From Oxyruncus cristatus (taxonomy: Eukaryota > Chordata > Aves > Passeriformes > Cotingidae), in the NCBI GenBank assembly GCA_013399855.1, contig VXAY01002204.1, forward strand, positions 372,001 through 436,000: DNA of 64,000 nt, read 5' to 3'. Made by a program: the position numbers and the translations under genes. The notes below the pieces were generated by a model. The model saw only the letters and a program-made list of their open reading frames with translations. It was not told the DNA's origin and made no database searches. The first letter of the stretch is position 1. Every line of letters begins with the position of its first letter. Below are positions 51,301-64,000 of the stretch, one piece after another.

Positions 51301-53347
51301 GCATCTTTCCATCTAATGGTCTTGTTAGAGATTTCTTTCTTATTTTCTTCCAATCATTTTTTTTGAAGTGATATATACTTAATATCCACAACACCATGAG
51401 GCAGAAAACTTTAAGGCATAATGACATGTTGTGTGAAAAACTACATAATCTGCTTTGTTTTAGACTAGGTTTATTTCATATCCTTTTGCATTTGAGCCAA
51501 TGAGTAACAATTACTTGTCCAAAAAAGCTCATTCCCTTAGCCTCCCTTCACATATAGTGTTCTCCAGTCTCCAGCAACGTTAGCAGGTCAACAAGTCAAT
51601 CACATACAATCTTATATACTTGCTATATACATAACTGCCAAGTAGAAAACACCAGACACTTGGTATCTGGTACAAGTGTTGAGAAGTTTTTAAAAATTCA
51701 ACACCCTTCATGAAGTCACAGGTGAAGGGCAGATACACGTAGACTGCTAAGGTTACAGTGCTAAGAGAAAGAAGGACAAGCTCCTGTCCAAAAGTCAAAG
51801 GTATAATTAATTTACAACCATAGTGCTGTGAGCTAGCTTGCTCTGGGAGCACACTGTATTAATCCACACCATTTCTCCTCTGGCTGAGTCTATTTGGTGG
51901 TTCTGTGGCCCTAAAGATAAATTTCTGTTTTGTGTGGGTTTTCATTTCTAAGCAACCCAAGTCATTTCAGGGTTTTACTACAGCCCTCTGGAGTGGTGTT
52001 TTTATAACAGAAAAACAGGCATGAAAAATGGTGTTTTGTAATGGTCTAGAACTTTTCTGTTGCATGACTTAAAGTTTTTCTAGTGGTTAATGGTGAAGAA
52101 AACAATTGTACTCACAGTTCATGCACAGGTGCGTATGAACACAACGAGGTAACATGAAGTAGTGGATACCTTACCCCTTGCTACCCATGAAAGCATCAAT
52201 TTTCTGAAGTTAATTTCTGTTTAGGCAATATTTTAGGGATTTAGAATATGTACTGAGTAAACATATTGTTGATAAGCATATTCCTTCAAAACTATAAAAG
52301 CTAGCTTCAGTTTTGTTCGTTGTATTAATTGTCAATAAAAATTTTTAGATAAATTATGTCTCTTATGAAAAACTGGTTATTTCTCAGTCTTTGCTTAGGA
52401 ATAAATTGAACTTCTATAATTGCCTCATAGATCTGACACAATGATTTTAGAATAAAAATTAACAGATTTAATTTTATAATTTTCTTTTGATAAAATTCAC
52501 TCATCATACCAGTGTATGCAATTTTGTATAAATCATTAAGTGTTGAAATCAATGGGAATAGACATGCTTATAGTCCTACTGTTTGGTGGATTATCAGTCC
52601 AGTATGCATGTATTTTCAGGCTGTACTCATTCCCGTTTTCAGTTTTGACCTCTATACACTCAATATTACTTTTCCAAAAGGAAGAAATCTGTTGGCTGGG
52701 GTTTTTTTTTATGCTGACCAGACTACTGTTCCTTGGCCCTAAGGAATCTAGGAAAACTTATTTTTTGGGGGATTCTTTCTCATGCCAACAATTTAGTTTC
52801 TATTCTGTGCACTTTTGTTTTCTCCAATCTGTATTCTAATTTTTAAACATTTTGGAATTGAATTCACCAGAGTTAGGAGAGTCCAAGTTTGCAATAATAC
52901 AGTAACAGAGTGGGATACTGCAAAACTTTGCTCATCTCAGTGGTTTTACAGAGATTATTAATTAAAATTCAGGGCCTAGTGCACAGATCTTCAAGTGTCT
53001 TTACCCAATTTACTTTAAAAGGAGTGTAAAACAGATGCTCAAACTATACCTACATATTCTAACACATTTTTTGTTTCAGCTACTTATTGTTTTCAGCATG
53101 TCCATAGTTTTGACAACACTTGTCTGAACATTTACCCAGAAACTGACTGTGTTCACTGTGCTGGAACAACTGCACTTCTCTACCATGCCAAAATTTTCTG
53201 TTGTAAAAAAATGATTATCTGCACATAAAAAAATTACTTGTGATTTTTTTTTTTCTCAAAGGAATGAGATCGAATATGAAAGGAACATCTTAAACCTGAC
53301 TATGGCTAGTCTTCGCTTTCTCTGTAGTAGAGTTCTGTCAGGAAGCT

Positions 53348-53767
53348 TAAAAGTTTATCTTTGAGAGGCTAAGAGAATTGGGATTATTGATCCTGGAAAA
53401 GAGGCTTTGGCGTGACCTAATTGGGACCTTTCAATACTGAAGGGAACCTACAAGAAAGATGAAGGGAGACTATTTACAAGAGCATGTAGTGACAGGACAA
53501 GAGGGAAATGACTTCAAAATGAAAGAGAGTAGGTTTAGATTAGATATTTGAAAGAAATTCTGTACTGTGAAGTTGGTGAGGCACTGGAACAGGTTGCCCA
53601 GAGAAGCTGTAGATATCCCATCCCACTTCCTCAAGTGTTCAAGGCCAGGCTGGATGAGGCTCTGAGCAATCTAGTCTAGTGAAAGGTGTCCCTGTATGTG
53701 GCAGGGGGTTAGAACTAGATGATCTTTAAGGTCCCTTCCATCCCAAACCATTCTATGATTCTATGAC
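53348..53767 (+). mobile_element. CR1 LINE 3' region (longest CR1 3' stretch here)
   Basis: About 420 bp in sense orientation, in this order: 'gaagggagactatttacaag', 'catgtagtgacaggacaag', 'tttagattagatatttgaaa', 'ggaacaggttgcccagagaa', 'ttcaaggccaggctggatga' and 'ctagatgatctttaaggtcc', with the end 'attctatgattctatgac'. This is a well-preserved CR1 3' untranslated region, truncated at its 5' side and not coding. Confidence 0.93.
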
Positions 53768-55519
53768 TCTGGGAAAACAAAATTCTTCACTCTGTGCAGA
53801 TGAGGAGACAAAAGGGGGGCAGGAATAAAATTATATGGCAGATGTCAATAATTTTGCCTCATTTCCAAAAGAAAGAAACTTAGATGTGATGATTATGAGG
53901 AGGTTGTAATTACTTTCTTAAGAGTAGGTATTATCTAATGGAGAATGCCACAAACCTCCATCAACAAGTTTTTGAGATTTCCATGATTTGTCTCACATCT
54001 GAAAAAATATCTAACTGCAAATTGTCACACAAAATGAAACCAGATACTCCATGTAGGTCAAATTTCTTCTCTTTTTCTTAAAGAATATAGAAGTCTTAGA
54101 ATTTAGTAATTTAATATTTTAACTTTGAATATTTAACTTTTTTACTTAGTAGAAAGGATCTTATGATTTATTTGCAATTCTGATAGCAAATTGCTACTTG
54201 TCCTCATTGTTCTTTTAAAATTGATTTTAGTGCCAGTTCTGAGTTTGATTAAAAAAAGAAAAAAGACTGGATTTCTAAAAGCAAAACTGTGCTTTGTTCC
54301 TAATCGATTTCAATACACCCCATCCTATTAGAACAGGCAGTGAATTCTCAGTATTAGCTGAAGATTAAACAGCAGTGACTTCAGAATATCATGGAATCCC
54401 ATGCCTATTAAAGATTACATATTTTCTTTAAATACTTTGAGATTACAGTTGCAAACCCACAGATCTTCAGGAAATACTGATAGTGTCAGAGACAACATAG
54501 TACTCTCTGACATTTGTACTAACAAGTGACAGTGACAGGCAGTGACATCTTTGATCAGGTAACCTGTTCATAAAACTATTTGTGGTCAGGACCTGGTGAT
54601 GAGTCCCAGAATTCATTAAAAACTAGTAAAATTCACTTCCTGGAAAAAAAGACATTTCCTAGAGTTTAGGTTTGAGATAAGCCAAGAGAACATTATATTT
54701 CAGATAAGGTCAAAAGTTTTTCAGGAGTACAGGCACATTTATTAAAAAAAAATATTCAAAGCTAGAATGTGCTATTTCTCTTAGGGAATAACCGTAAGGC
54801 AAGAAATAATCTTGGTAAATTTGATGTTTGATGGAAAAATAAATACATGCCAGAAAAAACCCTGTCAGAGGTATAAAAGCTGTTGATTAAAATCAAGTAC
54901 TATATTTTCGTCTGATGTTCATCTTATCCCTACTACAAAAACACGTTGTCTATAAGCTAACTTCTATGGTGGTTAATTATGTAGTAAAATTTTTGACTGA
55001 GAGAACATATTGCAACCTGACATACTTATTTGTGACCTAAATTTTTACCTACTTTTTTGATTAATAAATAAAAACTCAGGAAATCTTGCAAGTCAATGTT
55101 GTAAATCAAGAAAAAAAATCTATTTTTTGCTCACTTATGACTCACAATTGCTTTTTTTCACTTGGGAATAAGACTTGAAATTTTGAAATGCAAAACAAGC
55201 CCCATAATTTTTACAAAGGATTTCACTTTATAAATGTCTGCTTCTTTTCTGCTACTGCATGCAGCAAATATCAATTTTCTTCTCTTCAGTATGTCCTGGA
55301 TATCTATGGGTATTATTTTACCATGGATATTTTATGGGTAATATTTTTGCCTGACATTGATTAGACAGTTTGAAATGGGGAGTAGTTCTGGGCTAACAGT
55401 AATTTTATTTCTGCCAGTCCAAATCTTTGTCATGTATATGCTGCAAATTGATAAAAAATGTTTCCACTGAGATAATTCTTAATATTTTGGTTGTGGTCTT
55501 CCACCTTGTGACCCTTCAG

Positions 55520-55734
55520 AGCCGCATAGAGATCCAAGAGAAGAAGAGCAGAGAATACATTAATTTTAGCTGACCAATTGACAGCAAGGAAACAAAAGGA
55601 AAAGACAGCCAGCCTGGGGCCACCAAACCTCTAAAACCCATCTTATTTAAGATAGCTGGGGAAAACATGTCAATCCATCACATCAGCCCAGTAGGAGAAT
55701 TTTACAATGAGGAAGAAGGGAACTATTCCACTGA
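55520..55734 (+). pseudogene. Exon-like segment with an in-frame stop (possible exon remnant or non-coding exon)
   Basis: A pyrimidine-rich acceptor ('cttccaccttgtgacccttcag', ending at 55519) and a perfect donor (GTAAGT at 55735-55740) enclose 215 bases. One frame is open for the whole segment except a TGA at 55571-55573. It reads 'SRIEIQEKKSREYINFS', then the stop, then 53 further codons including 'KPILFKIAGENMS' and 'PVGEFYNEEEGNYST', and ends in a split codon at the donor. The amino-acid mix looks more protein-like than most chance frames here. It could be a decayed exon, an untranslated or lncRNA exon, or chance. I do not recognise the protein. Confidence 0.22.
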
Positions 55735-58700
55735 GTAAGTTTTTGAGTTTCAGCCAGGTACTGATTTTGTTGACTGTTTGCCAGGTAACAGAGGATAAAT
55801 AACAGTGTTGGTGACATATCCATTAAGAAACAGTAGTGGTTAACTAGAACTGCTAAATAACAAGTATTAATAGAATATTTTTAATATTTGTTAGAAACAG
55901 ATAATGGTTTTTATCCAAAATTTATGATGTTGATTTTTTTTTTCTTCTATCGCCTCCAAGGAATTTTTTCGTCCTCCTTTTTTTTTTTTTTCTTTTTTTG
56001 GACTGTATTAATAATGGGCTAAAATGAAATTTCAAAACAGAAATCTTTCTCTTGGTCTCCCTTGGATTCCTTGCTTACACATCAGGTTCTGAAGAGGCCC
56101 TTGCAGTTTGCAGTTGCCTTTTTAAACTCCTTCTCAAGAAATACTTCCAAGAGGATAAAAAAATTCAAAAACTGCTACTGCAATAAGCTGTACTGAAAGC
56201 CAAAAGGAGAGTGCCAAGAAATGTGTCTGGGCCCCTGGAAAGGAAAGTGGAAGAAGCTTTAAAAGAAAATCACCAGTAGTGATTTGTACTCTGAGTTATG
56301 CTGTCAATAGTGTTCCCAAGATATAAGTTCTAAATGCATTCTTCCTCACTCTCTAGTTCTCCTTTTCTTAGCTTCAGAAAAAGCCTATAAAACACCTGTA
56401 TAAGACACCTAGAAAATCCAATTTAATTCAAGTACCTAATCACAGGAGGGGAAAACTTTACACTGAAGTTAGCAGAAATCCAAAGATTGCTATTTGACAA
56501 AGTAAGAAAAGAGAGGGGAAATTTCAGAGCAGGAGACCTTGAGGCCCTCATGTAATTTTTTACTACAAGAAAGGATAACATTCATCGCTAGTGTCACTAA
56601 ATTCCACGATTCCTCAACATTCACAGTATAGATCAGACAAATCATAATCTTAACTGATTGTTTACTTCCATTCACGTGATGAACATTCAAGCAGTTAAGA
56701 CTGAATGATTTAACAAGGCACCCTGCAGCAAATCCTCTCCCTGAAACAGGAGCAGAATATCAAAAAAATCTATTCTCGACATGGTAGTTATACAGAGAGA
56801 TGTGAGAGCTGGAATCTCTCTTTTGCATGAGATGTCTAGGCCAATGGCAAAAAGAAATACACATGGTCAAACATTGCTGCTTTTCAGAGTTTGTTTTGGA
56901 AAGACCCGTCAGTCGCTGAAATGCATCTTGTCATCAGTTCAAAAAGAATACCTTGCAACAAAATTCAGTGTTTTATAATTACAAATGTAAACCTAAAGAA
57001 AAAGTGATGGGTTTTTCTTAGCCATAAACCAGCCATAATGCTTTTACACTTCCATTTCATATAAGCAAAACAGTCAGAGCTCACAGCTATCAAAGTCCTT
57101 ACACATGAAATACACATCGGTCTCAGTCATTTACAGTGCATTTTGTTGCCTGTAAATTTTTTTTAATTTCATTCCAGAAATTAAAAAAAACCCCACACAT
57201 AATGTGAGGTTCACATTGAAATAAAACTCACATTCCTTGGTGACTAACGTATTTAATTGCCTTCCAGAACAAACATGATGAATGTTTAAAAATGTTCTTT
57301 CATTTTAAATGAAGAAGTGGATTAAGGCTAATTGGAGTCTTATCAACTAAATATTATCTATACATGAGGGACTGACTCTCTCTTCCTTCAACAATTCTTG
57401 CTATAAGTTAGATAATCTCTAAAACTAGTCTTCCTTTCACCAAATCTCAAATTCCCCTGCCCTATTTTTCAGCCATTTCCAAAGACTTTAGCCCAGCTAC
57501 TCTGAGCCCATACTTGCAAGTTAAAGAATGACTGGCACCATAAAGTTCTATGAAAGGTATTTGATAAATACATATTAAAAATCTACTTTCACTATAAAAT
57601 TTACTTGCTGTTAATTCAAATGTTTTGATCTCTGTTCCAGAAATCAAATACAATTTATTAGAAACAATTATTGTATAATAAATAGATAAAATTCTATGTA
57701 TAAACAATTTAAAAATCTTAAATTATTATTTTTCTATTGCAGTTCTCTTTTATTTTTAAATTAGAAGGTTTTATATCTTGGGAGTTGTCCTTCTGTATTC
57801 TTCATTTTGAAAATTTCCTCATAGCTTTGAATTTACTTTTTTCATATTTGTCTTATTTACATTAAGACATGGGGTAAGTCTAACCCTTTCATACAAACTC
57901 TTTCAGGCTCATTGATTAACCATTTTGCGACTAGAAATGTTTTGTCAAAAGATCTTTTTCAGATACATTAATGACAATGAACAAATTTTTCCCTTTGTCT
58001 TATAGTCCCAAGGACTTTAAAAATAATTTTTATCCTACTCAGACTTTGAAAATACTTTTTTTATTAGCTCCTAACTTTTTTTTTTTTTAATGGGAGATGA
58101 TATTTTCCTTCTTGTTTTTCTCTCTCATATTTCTTTTTATTTTAAATTTTATTTTAAGTGAATGGTACCAGAAAGAAGTGTACATTTTATCCTATGAATT
58201 TCACTCAAGTGTCATCCCAAGTCACATCATTGTTGCCAAGTCTCACAGAACTCTGCAGATGTTTTAGATACAGATGAAATAATGCATTAAACTTTCTAAT
58301 CATTTTCCAGTGTATTACACTCATTCCAACTCTTTGAGTTCATCACATTGTTAACACTCTGAAGTATTGTGGAAAGAATAGCTTCTTTTGTTAATGCTCT
58401 GTGCTTCAGCTACCAGGGTAAAACCCATCTCCAAACTGTTGCAGCAGCTACCGGGAAATGATAAAGTAAGAATATTTTGCCTGAAAAAAAATGCTACCTA
58501 ATGTTCCCTGAGAAACAGACGTATAGAGCCAATGTAAATCAGTCAGAAATTTTGTGACTCTTATTAGTTTTCTTGACTTCAACCCATGCACCATAATTAA
58601 GGAAATATATACAAGTGGAGAAGAATACCATGTTTGCTAAAAACACCCAATTGCTCATATCTTTAGAATTCAAGTTAACCACCTTCAAAGGTGATTCTTT

Positions 58701-61700
58701 GGTCAGGAAGTACCATGGTTAAAGGTTCTGAAATAAGCACTCAGTCATTGTCAGAAAGAACACACAGAACATCTAAATTTTTCAAATGGACATATTCTGT
58801 AGAAAATTCTTCTCTTCTAGCCTAGGTTGCTAGGCTATGCCCTCCTGTGTCCAGGGTGCCTGTAAGAGATCTTCCAGAATTCTCAAAAGTGTCCTTTAAA
58901 TGTTTTTGCTTTTCTCACCAGCTGCTTAGAATATAGGTAAAGAAAGGGATAAAAAGGATGGAGTAATCTTACTCTTCTCTAGACAACTCCAGATGACATA
59001 ATAGAAGAAAGAAAAATATGGGAACATTAAAGTTGAAAGTGATGAAAGACTGGGAGCCTTTGAGGCTGGTCCAGGGAGCAGGGCTGTGGCCAGAAAGCTG
59101 CTTTCCTCGGAACAGTCTTGGCTGAGCATATCTAAAGACAAGAGCTTTCTGTGCAGTTTTGTTCTCTGTACTTCTGCAGTTTGAAAATTGCCTTTCGGAA
59201 CACACTGTAAATCACTCATGAGCAATCCTAAAGCCAAAACAGAGTTTTATGTGGAGAAAAAGAATAGTCAATCTCAGCCATCACTCATCTACAAAGTTAT
59301 CTCCTCTTATATTATAAATCCTGCACTAGAAGTGATCACTATTTAAACTTTTTTACAGTATTTTACATTGAGAAACCCATAACCTAAGAGTGGAGTTTAT
59401 GGGGATTATTTTTTACCCCAATTCACAGCTTCTGTAATTTGCATTCCTGTTCTAACATGTAATTTCTTAAGGAAAAAATAATGATTTCAAGAGATTTCAC
59501 TGGAAAATACAGAATCTAATTTAGTCCTTGTTCTTTTGTTCTACACTTAACATTGGTTTGAGAGGTTTAAGAGTATACTAATAGCAATGCAGTCTTCACT
59601 TTTCTGTCCAGAAAGTCAGAGAAAAAGCTATCTTTGTTGAATATCTTTCTGTAACAAACAGTGGTTTCATTACTTTTTTAAAAATACAAAAAACATAAAA
59701 ACTATATTTCATTGCAAAACAAGTTAAGGGACTGATATATAGAATTCCATACCAACAAGAAATTAGAAACCATGAGTAATTAATTCAATAGAATTTTCCA
59801 AAAGAAACTTCAGTTTTCCCATGGCTAAATGGCATTTTCACAAATTAAATTAGGCACAAGCTTGTACTAAATTTGGCAGAAAGTAGATTTGGGAAAAAGT
59901 TGTAAATTGTTGCTCTTAGCCTATTAACTCATCTAGAAGTTGACAAAGATTTATTTCATGTTTTTGTATAAATTAGTAGAGATAAATAAGATTTGAAATG
60001 ATAGCATTTCCAACACATAGAAGATCCTCTTACTTCCCTGCAGCTGTTTGGTTTAAAGTTCAAGCTGTTGTGTCTGCAAAAGCCAACATCTCTTTATCTC
60101 TCACCTGCTATTTGGCATTAATAGGAACTGATTTTGTGGTCTGAAGTTTACATTTTTCTGTAGCAATACAAGAACATGGAATTAAATGAGAAACAAAATT
60201 AAGGAGACTGTAGTAAGAAATAAAATTTTGCTATGGATGAGATCTGACCCTAAAGAAGCAAATGCCAGAATTGCAGCTGGCTTCAGTGGGACCTGAATTT
60301 TATTCTGAAAGTAGTATAATCAAAATTGCAGCTTTCTAGATGCCTTTAGAAAATCTCCTGAAGTGCCCAGTACATTTTCCCAAGATCCAGAGCTGACAAT
60401 TCAGTCTTAAATTGTTAATAATTTAAAATTATTTTTTAAGAAAAAAGTACATGAAGATGGGAGACTGTTTTACGTGACTGGCTTGAGTTTCAAGTGTAGA
60501 GCTGCCTTCATCTAGCCTTTTTGAGTTAGTGGTATATTGTTCTCAAGTCTTGCTGCTCTGTTGCCCATTCTGTACCAATGCTCCAAAGACAGCAGAACAA
60601 ACAACTCAACTAAGTGAAGAGCTTCTCCGTGTTTCTTGTCACTCTGTTACTCATTTTAAGTCAGGGTTGATGTAGGTTTGGCTATATGTAATTCCCGTGT
60701 CATACCTTGGCAAAATGACTCCTTGAGCTCAGCTCATTTCCTAGTAGACATGGTTTATTTGCAAAATCCACCACCTTAAAAGCCTATTCCTCTAAATGCA
60801 ATTGGCATTTAATGTAGAAAAACCAATTAATAAATTGACTAAGCAACTTTCATTCTCACGTCATCTTTGCAGGTGGTCCTTCCAGGGCTTGCTTGAGGTA
60901 CAATGGAAAGGCAGCCAGAAATTGTTGCTCTTCACATTCCTTTAGATAAATCAAGATTAAATGTCTTTGTCTGCCAGTCCTGCCCTTTATCCACAAAACA
61001 TAAAGGTAAATACTGAGGGAAAGACTTATGCGGGTACTAGCAAATAAAGTTTTCATTCTGGCATTTTAATTTGCTTTGGCATGGCTTTTTGTTTGAATGT
61101 TTCTTTCTCAAGGACAGCAAAATTGCGACATCCTCACTTAGTAAAGTGAATTAGAAATAATTAAGAGAAAGTAGGACAAGGTAGTAAAATACGTATAAAA
61201 GTAAAGTCTGAATGTGGAGCTTTACCCAGATTTAGAGCTATGTGAGAATTGAAAAGATTTTAAAAGGGTTGAAACTCTCATTCAATTTGTACTGTGACAG
61301 TACAGAAATACTTGTAACGAAGAGTGGTTTGTTTCTTTGCTTTTTAAGGAACTATTTGCACTCAAACTGGCCAGAGATCTTAGGTTAATATTGAAAAGAG
61401 TTTTTCTTATGTTGTAGAGGCATAAAAGCAACCTTTTGGAAGTTTCCCCAGAGAATTGTGTCAGGATGTCCATTCTGAAGGACTCGGCATTTTACTTAAC
61501 TTTTTTCTTCCTTCCTTAATTGTTTTCATCAAAATTGTACTTAATGTAAAACATTTCAGATTTTACAAAAAGCACATTTTGACAGGCAAGAAAACCCCAT
61601 GCAAATTGTTGAAAGAATTGTCGCCCATTTTGCTTTGGAGTACACTGTAACAAATTACTGTGATTCAGTGAACAAAGTATTCAAATTAATATATTCCAAA

Positions 61701-62472
61701 TGAACTACTTGTATTCCATGAAAGAAATATTTCCCAAATGAAAAAACTCCCATGGAAAATTTTCAAACACTTCCCTCTTCAGAGTTAGAAAAGTGAAAAT
61801 ATAGAAAAATGTCACATTCCTATCATAGGAAAATCATATCTAGATAATGGCAAAATGAAACCAAACTAAAATTTTAATCAAATAAATATTTAATAAAAAT
61901 AATGACACATTAAATATAAATTGCTATTGTCTGTATTACTTGCTTAAATTTCTTTTAAATGACAGAACACAAGGAAGGAAAACTAGCAGTCTGAGGACGG
62001 AAGAAACTCAGGCTACCATTTAAAATCAACAGAGATGCTACGAAGCAGAATTGCTTCTCAGAATGAGGTATAGCCAAAAAAACAGATGTGGTCTGGCTTG
62101 CTCATTTAAATATAGTAAAAATGTTGGGGTTTGCTTTTTTGATTAAACCAGTGAAACTGTAATGTGCACTAACACTGACTTACTAATGTTCCCTTAACTA
62201 AGGAACTGACAATGAAATACTTAACATTATATTTTTGATTATTTTTTTGCATTAGTAAGATTAGTTAATTAAAACAGAAAGAAATTTAGTGAGCTTCTAC
62301 AAAACTAACATTTGGTTTTTTTCATGTCTCAATTGGTTTTGTGCCTACTATTTTCTTGTGTTCTGAGGACCTGGATGCCTTTTTTACTGTTGTGGGGTTT
62401 TTTTCAATAGAGAGCTTTTTACACACCAGACTGCATTTTTACAGCCTGCTGCATCTGTAATTCATGTTCATT

Positions 62473-62486
62473 AAAAAAAAAAAAAA
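62473..62486. repeat. Poly-A, 14 bases
   Basis: Simple homopolymer with no recognisable retrocopy beside it. Confidence 0.9.
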
Positions 62487-64000
62487 CAAAATCAAATCCC
62501 AAAGAATGAAAAAGAGAATCAGAGAAAAAGAGCTTAAAGACATTACACTTTTACTTCTTTGCAGAATATAATACTTTCCTATATAATTACCTTGGTTAAT
62601 AAAACATTTATTTAGAAAATGAAATCCAGGGCTTAATTTTCATGGAGACAATTATAAATGAACATGTTATTCACCAATCACACCAATTATGCATGAGCTA
62701 CAGAAACAAACACACATGAAGGAACAAGCAATAACTAATAGATGCTTAGGAAATACAAAGCTGAGGTACATCATGAATACCATTTTTCTACTTCAAGTAA
62801 AAAGAAATGGTATCTAATTTCTCTTAGTATCTTATGTAAACTTCCAAAGATGCCAGCTGGATTTATCTGCTTATACTGAACACAGAAAACACATCACTGT
62901 TTGTGTTTTATTTGCTTTTTTTTTTTTTCTAATAAAGTCCATGTGCATGAGAGTTTAAAATTCTAGAGCTTATTTACTCTTTAACACTCTATTACCCATA
63001 GAAACATTTACTCTTGTTTAAAAACAAGATACTCACGTCTACATATTGATTAGAATTAGGAAAATGTTTACAGTTCCAGTTTAATAAGTCATCTAATGGT
63101 AGGGGCCTACATACAGCAGTTCTCATAAAATCCTAAATGAGAAAAAATAGGACACAATCAGTTCATGTGATAGAAAATTTACAAATTCAACTGTCCTATT
63201 GAGATGGCATCAGTGTGAACTGCATGGAAAATGATCTCTTTTGGTTTTGCATTTTATGTAGAATAAACTTAAAGTCTGGAACACAAGCTTCCTGATGAAC
63301 CATTTCTGAAATTCAGAAGGGATGAGTTATGAGGCTTCAGACAACAACGAAAGCTCGTTTCTTTGAGTTGGTTTCCTCAACTAATGTCTAGACACATAAA
63401 AGGAGACAGCTATTGAAATGCTGAGCACTGCACTGATTAACTTTTAAATGACTTGCTGCCTAGCTTGAGATGGATAAACAGGCTACAATGAATGGAGAGA
63501 ATAATGACCAAAACTGGAATCCATGGGAGCCAAATTGTTGTGCAGGGAGTTGTTTAAAAATACCTTGAAGCAAGTGGTGAGGATCAGTGACTGACTAAAG
63601 TCCCTTTCAGGGAGTGACATCAGGATCCTCAATTAAGAGTTATGCTTCAAGGATTTCGGCATCACTATATGTAAGGAGGCAACTGTCGTCTAATACAGAG
63701 GGACCTTCAGGGGCTATGATTGAACACTTGTAGAGAAGGTGTTTATACAGGTCAGTCTTCTTCAAGTATTAGAGTGACTAAGGACAACAGAGTACCTTGA
63801 GGAGTATGTATGACCTTTGACAATTACCCAGCGACACTTGGGTACCCGCAGGTTACCAGAATTACTTTGTGTAGACTCCTGTCTGTGAGAAAGGCGGATA
63901 TGTCTTTCTCCAGTTTAGTACTCACAGCTCTGGGTTTGATCCTGGACTTGATGTGGCTGCATCAGACTTTGAGAAAATATCCCTGTCCCAGTCTTTACTT

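Larger units (their letters stand above)
47011..53347. other. Non-genic AT-rich tract
   Basis: It contains a (CT)8 repeat and a small exon-like segment at 48294-48334. Frames near 49882-50193 (minus) and 52512-52839 (plus) reach about 100 codons with no domain. The hydrophobic runs in them are what translated T-rich DNA gives. Confidence 0.5.
53768..64000. other. Non-genic AT-rich tract to the window end
   Basis: Homopolymers (T14 at 55978-55991, A14 at 62473-62486, T13 at 62916-62928) and one exon-like segment (55520-55734) are the only items I can name. The last 500 bp are somewhat GC-richer but unrecognised. The frame at 58926-59237 (minus, 103 codons) overlaps another in a second frame and has no domain. 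Confidence 0.5.

Noticed and set aside
1..64000. tRNA, rRNA, snRNA, CRISPR arrays or bacterial-type operons
   Set aside because: I saw no box motifs, repeat-spacer arrays or clustered coding frames. The repeats point to a bird nuclear genome, where CRISPR arrays and operons are not expected.

Overview
This looks like a bird (avian) nuclear genome window with no confidently identifiable protein-coding gene. The main evidence is six or seven CR1 LINE fragments with the typical bird CR1 3' end, which carries wording of the type 'ggttggaaggacct' and 'gttgcccagag' and ends in a short ATTCTATG-type 8-bp tail. There is also a solo retroviral LTR. The background is AT-rich, low in CpG and full of stop codons. 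It has the texture of a gene desert or a very large intron, and I cannot tell which from sequence alone.

Layout. 1-3.7 kb: a short CR1 tail at about 0.36 kb, then an older CR1 (2847-3735, minus strand) split by a solo LTR (2995-3557, minus strand) with a clean 5-bp target-site duplication, ATGGG, on both sides. 3.7-21.3 kb: featureless AT-rich DNA with one CR1 (10.9-11.1 kb), an (AT) repeat, a compound AT/GTAT/CTAT microsatellite and a pair of PBX/HOX-like motifs near 20.0 kb. 20.9-21.7 kb: a TG microsatellite with a 10-bp higher-order period, a CR1 3' end, and directly beside it a possible short solo LTR. 21.7-42.1 kb: mostly unannotatable, with an unusually long open frame at 23.1-23.7 kb (minus), a 24-N assembly gap inside a poly-T tract (27.68 kb), A-rich low-complexity blocks, a potential G-quadruplex (34.5 kb), a possible exon at 35.7 kb and a GC-richer block at 38.6-39.4 kb. 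42.1-53.8 kb: an internally deleted CR1 reverse-transcriptase fragment (42.1 kb), a CR1 3' end (46.9 kb), a longer CR1 3' part (53.3-53.8 kb) and small exon-like segments. 53.8-64 kb: AT-rich DNA with one exon-like segment at 55.5-55.7 kb that has good splice signals but an in-frame stop.

No genes here work together as a pathway or operon. Nearly all open frames are short, and several begin at GTG or TTG rather than ATG, as expected by chance in AT-rich DNA. I found no evidence for a new biological system. The best-supported structure is the CR1/LTR nest. The most worthwhile leads are the splice-flanked exon-like segments, which need cross-species alignment or RNA data.
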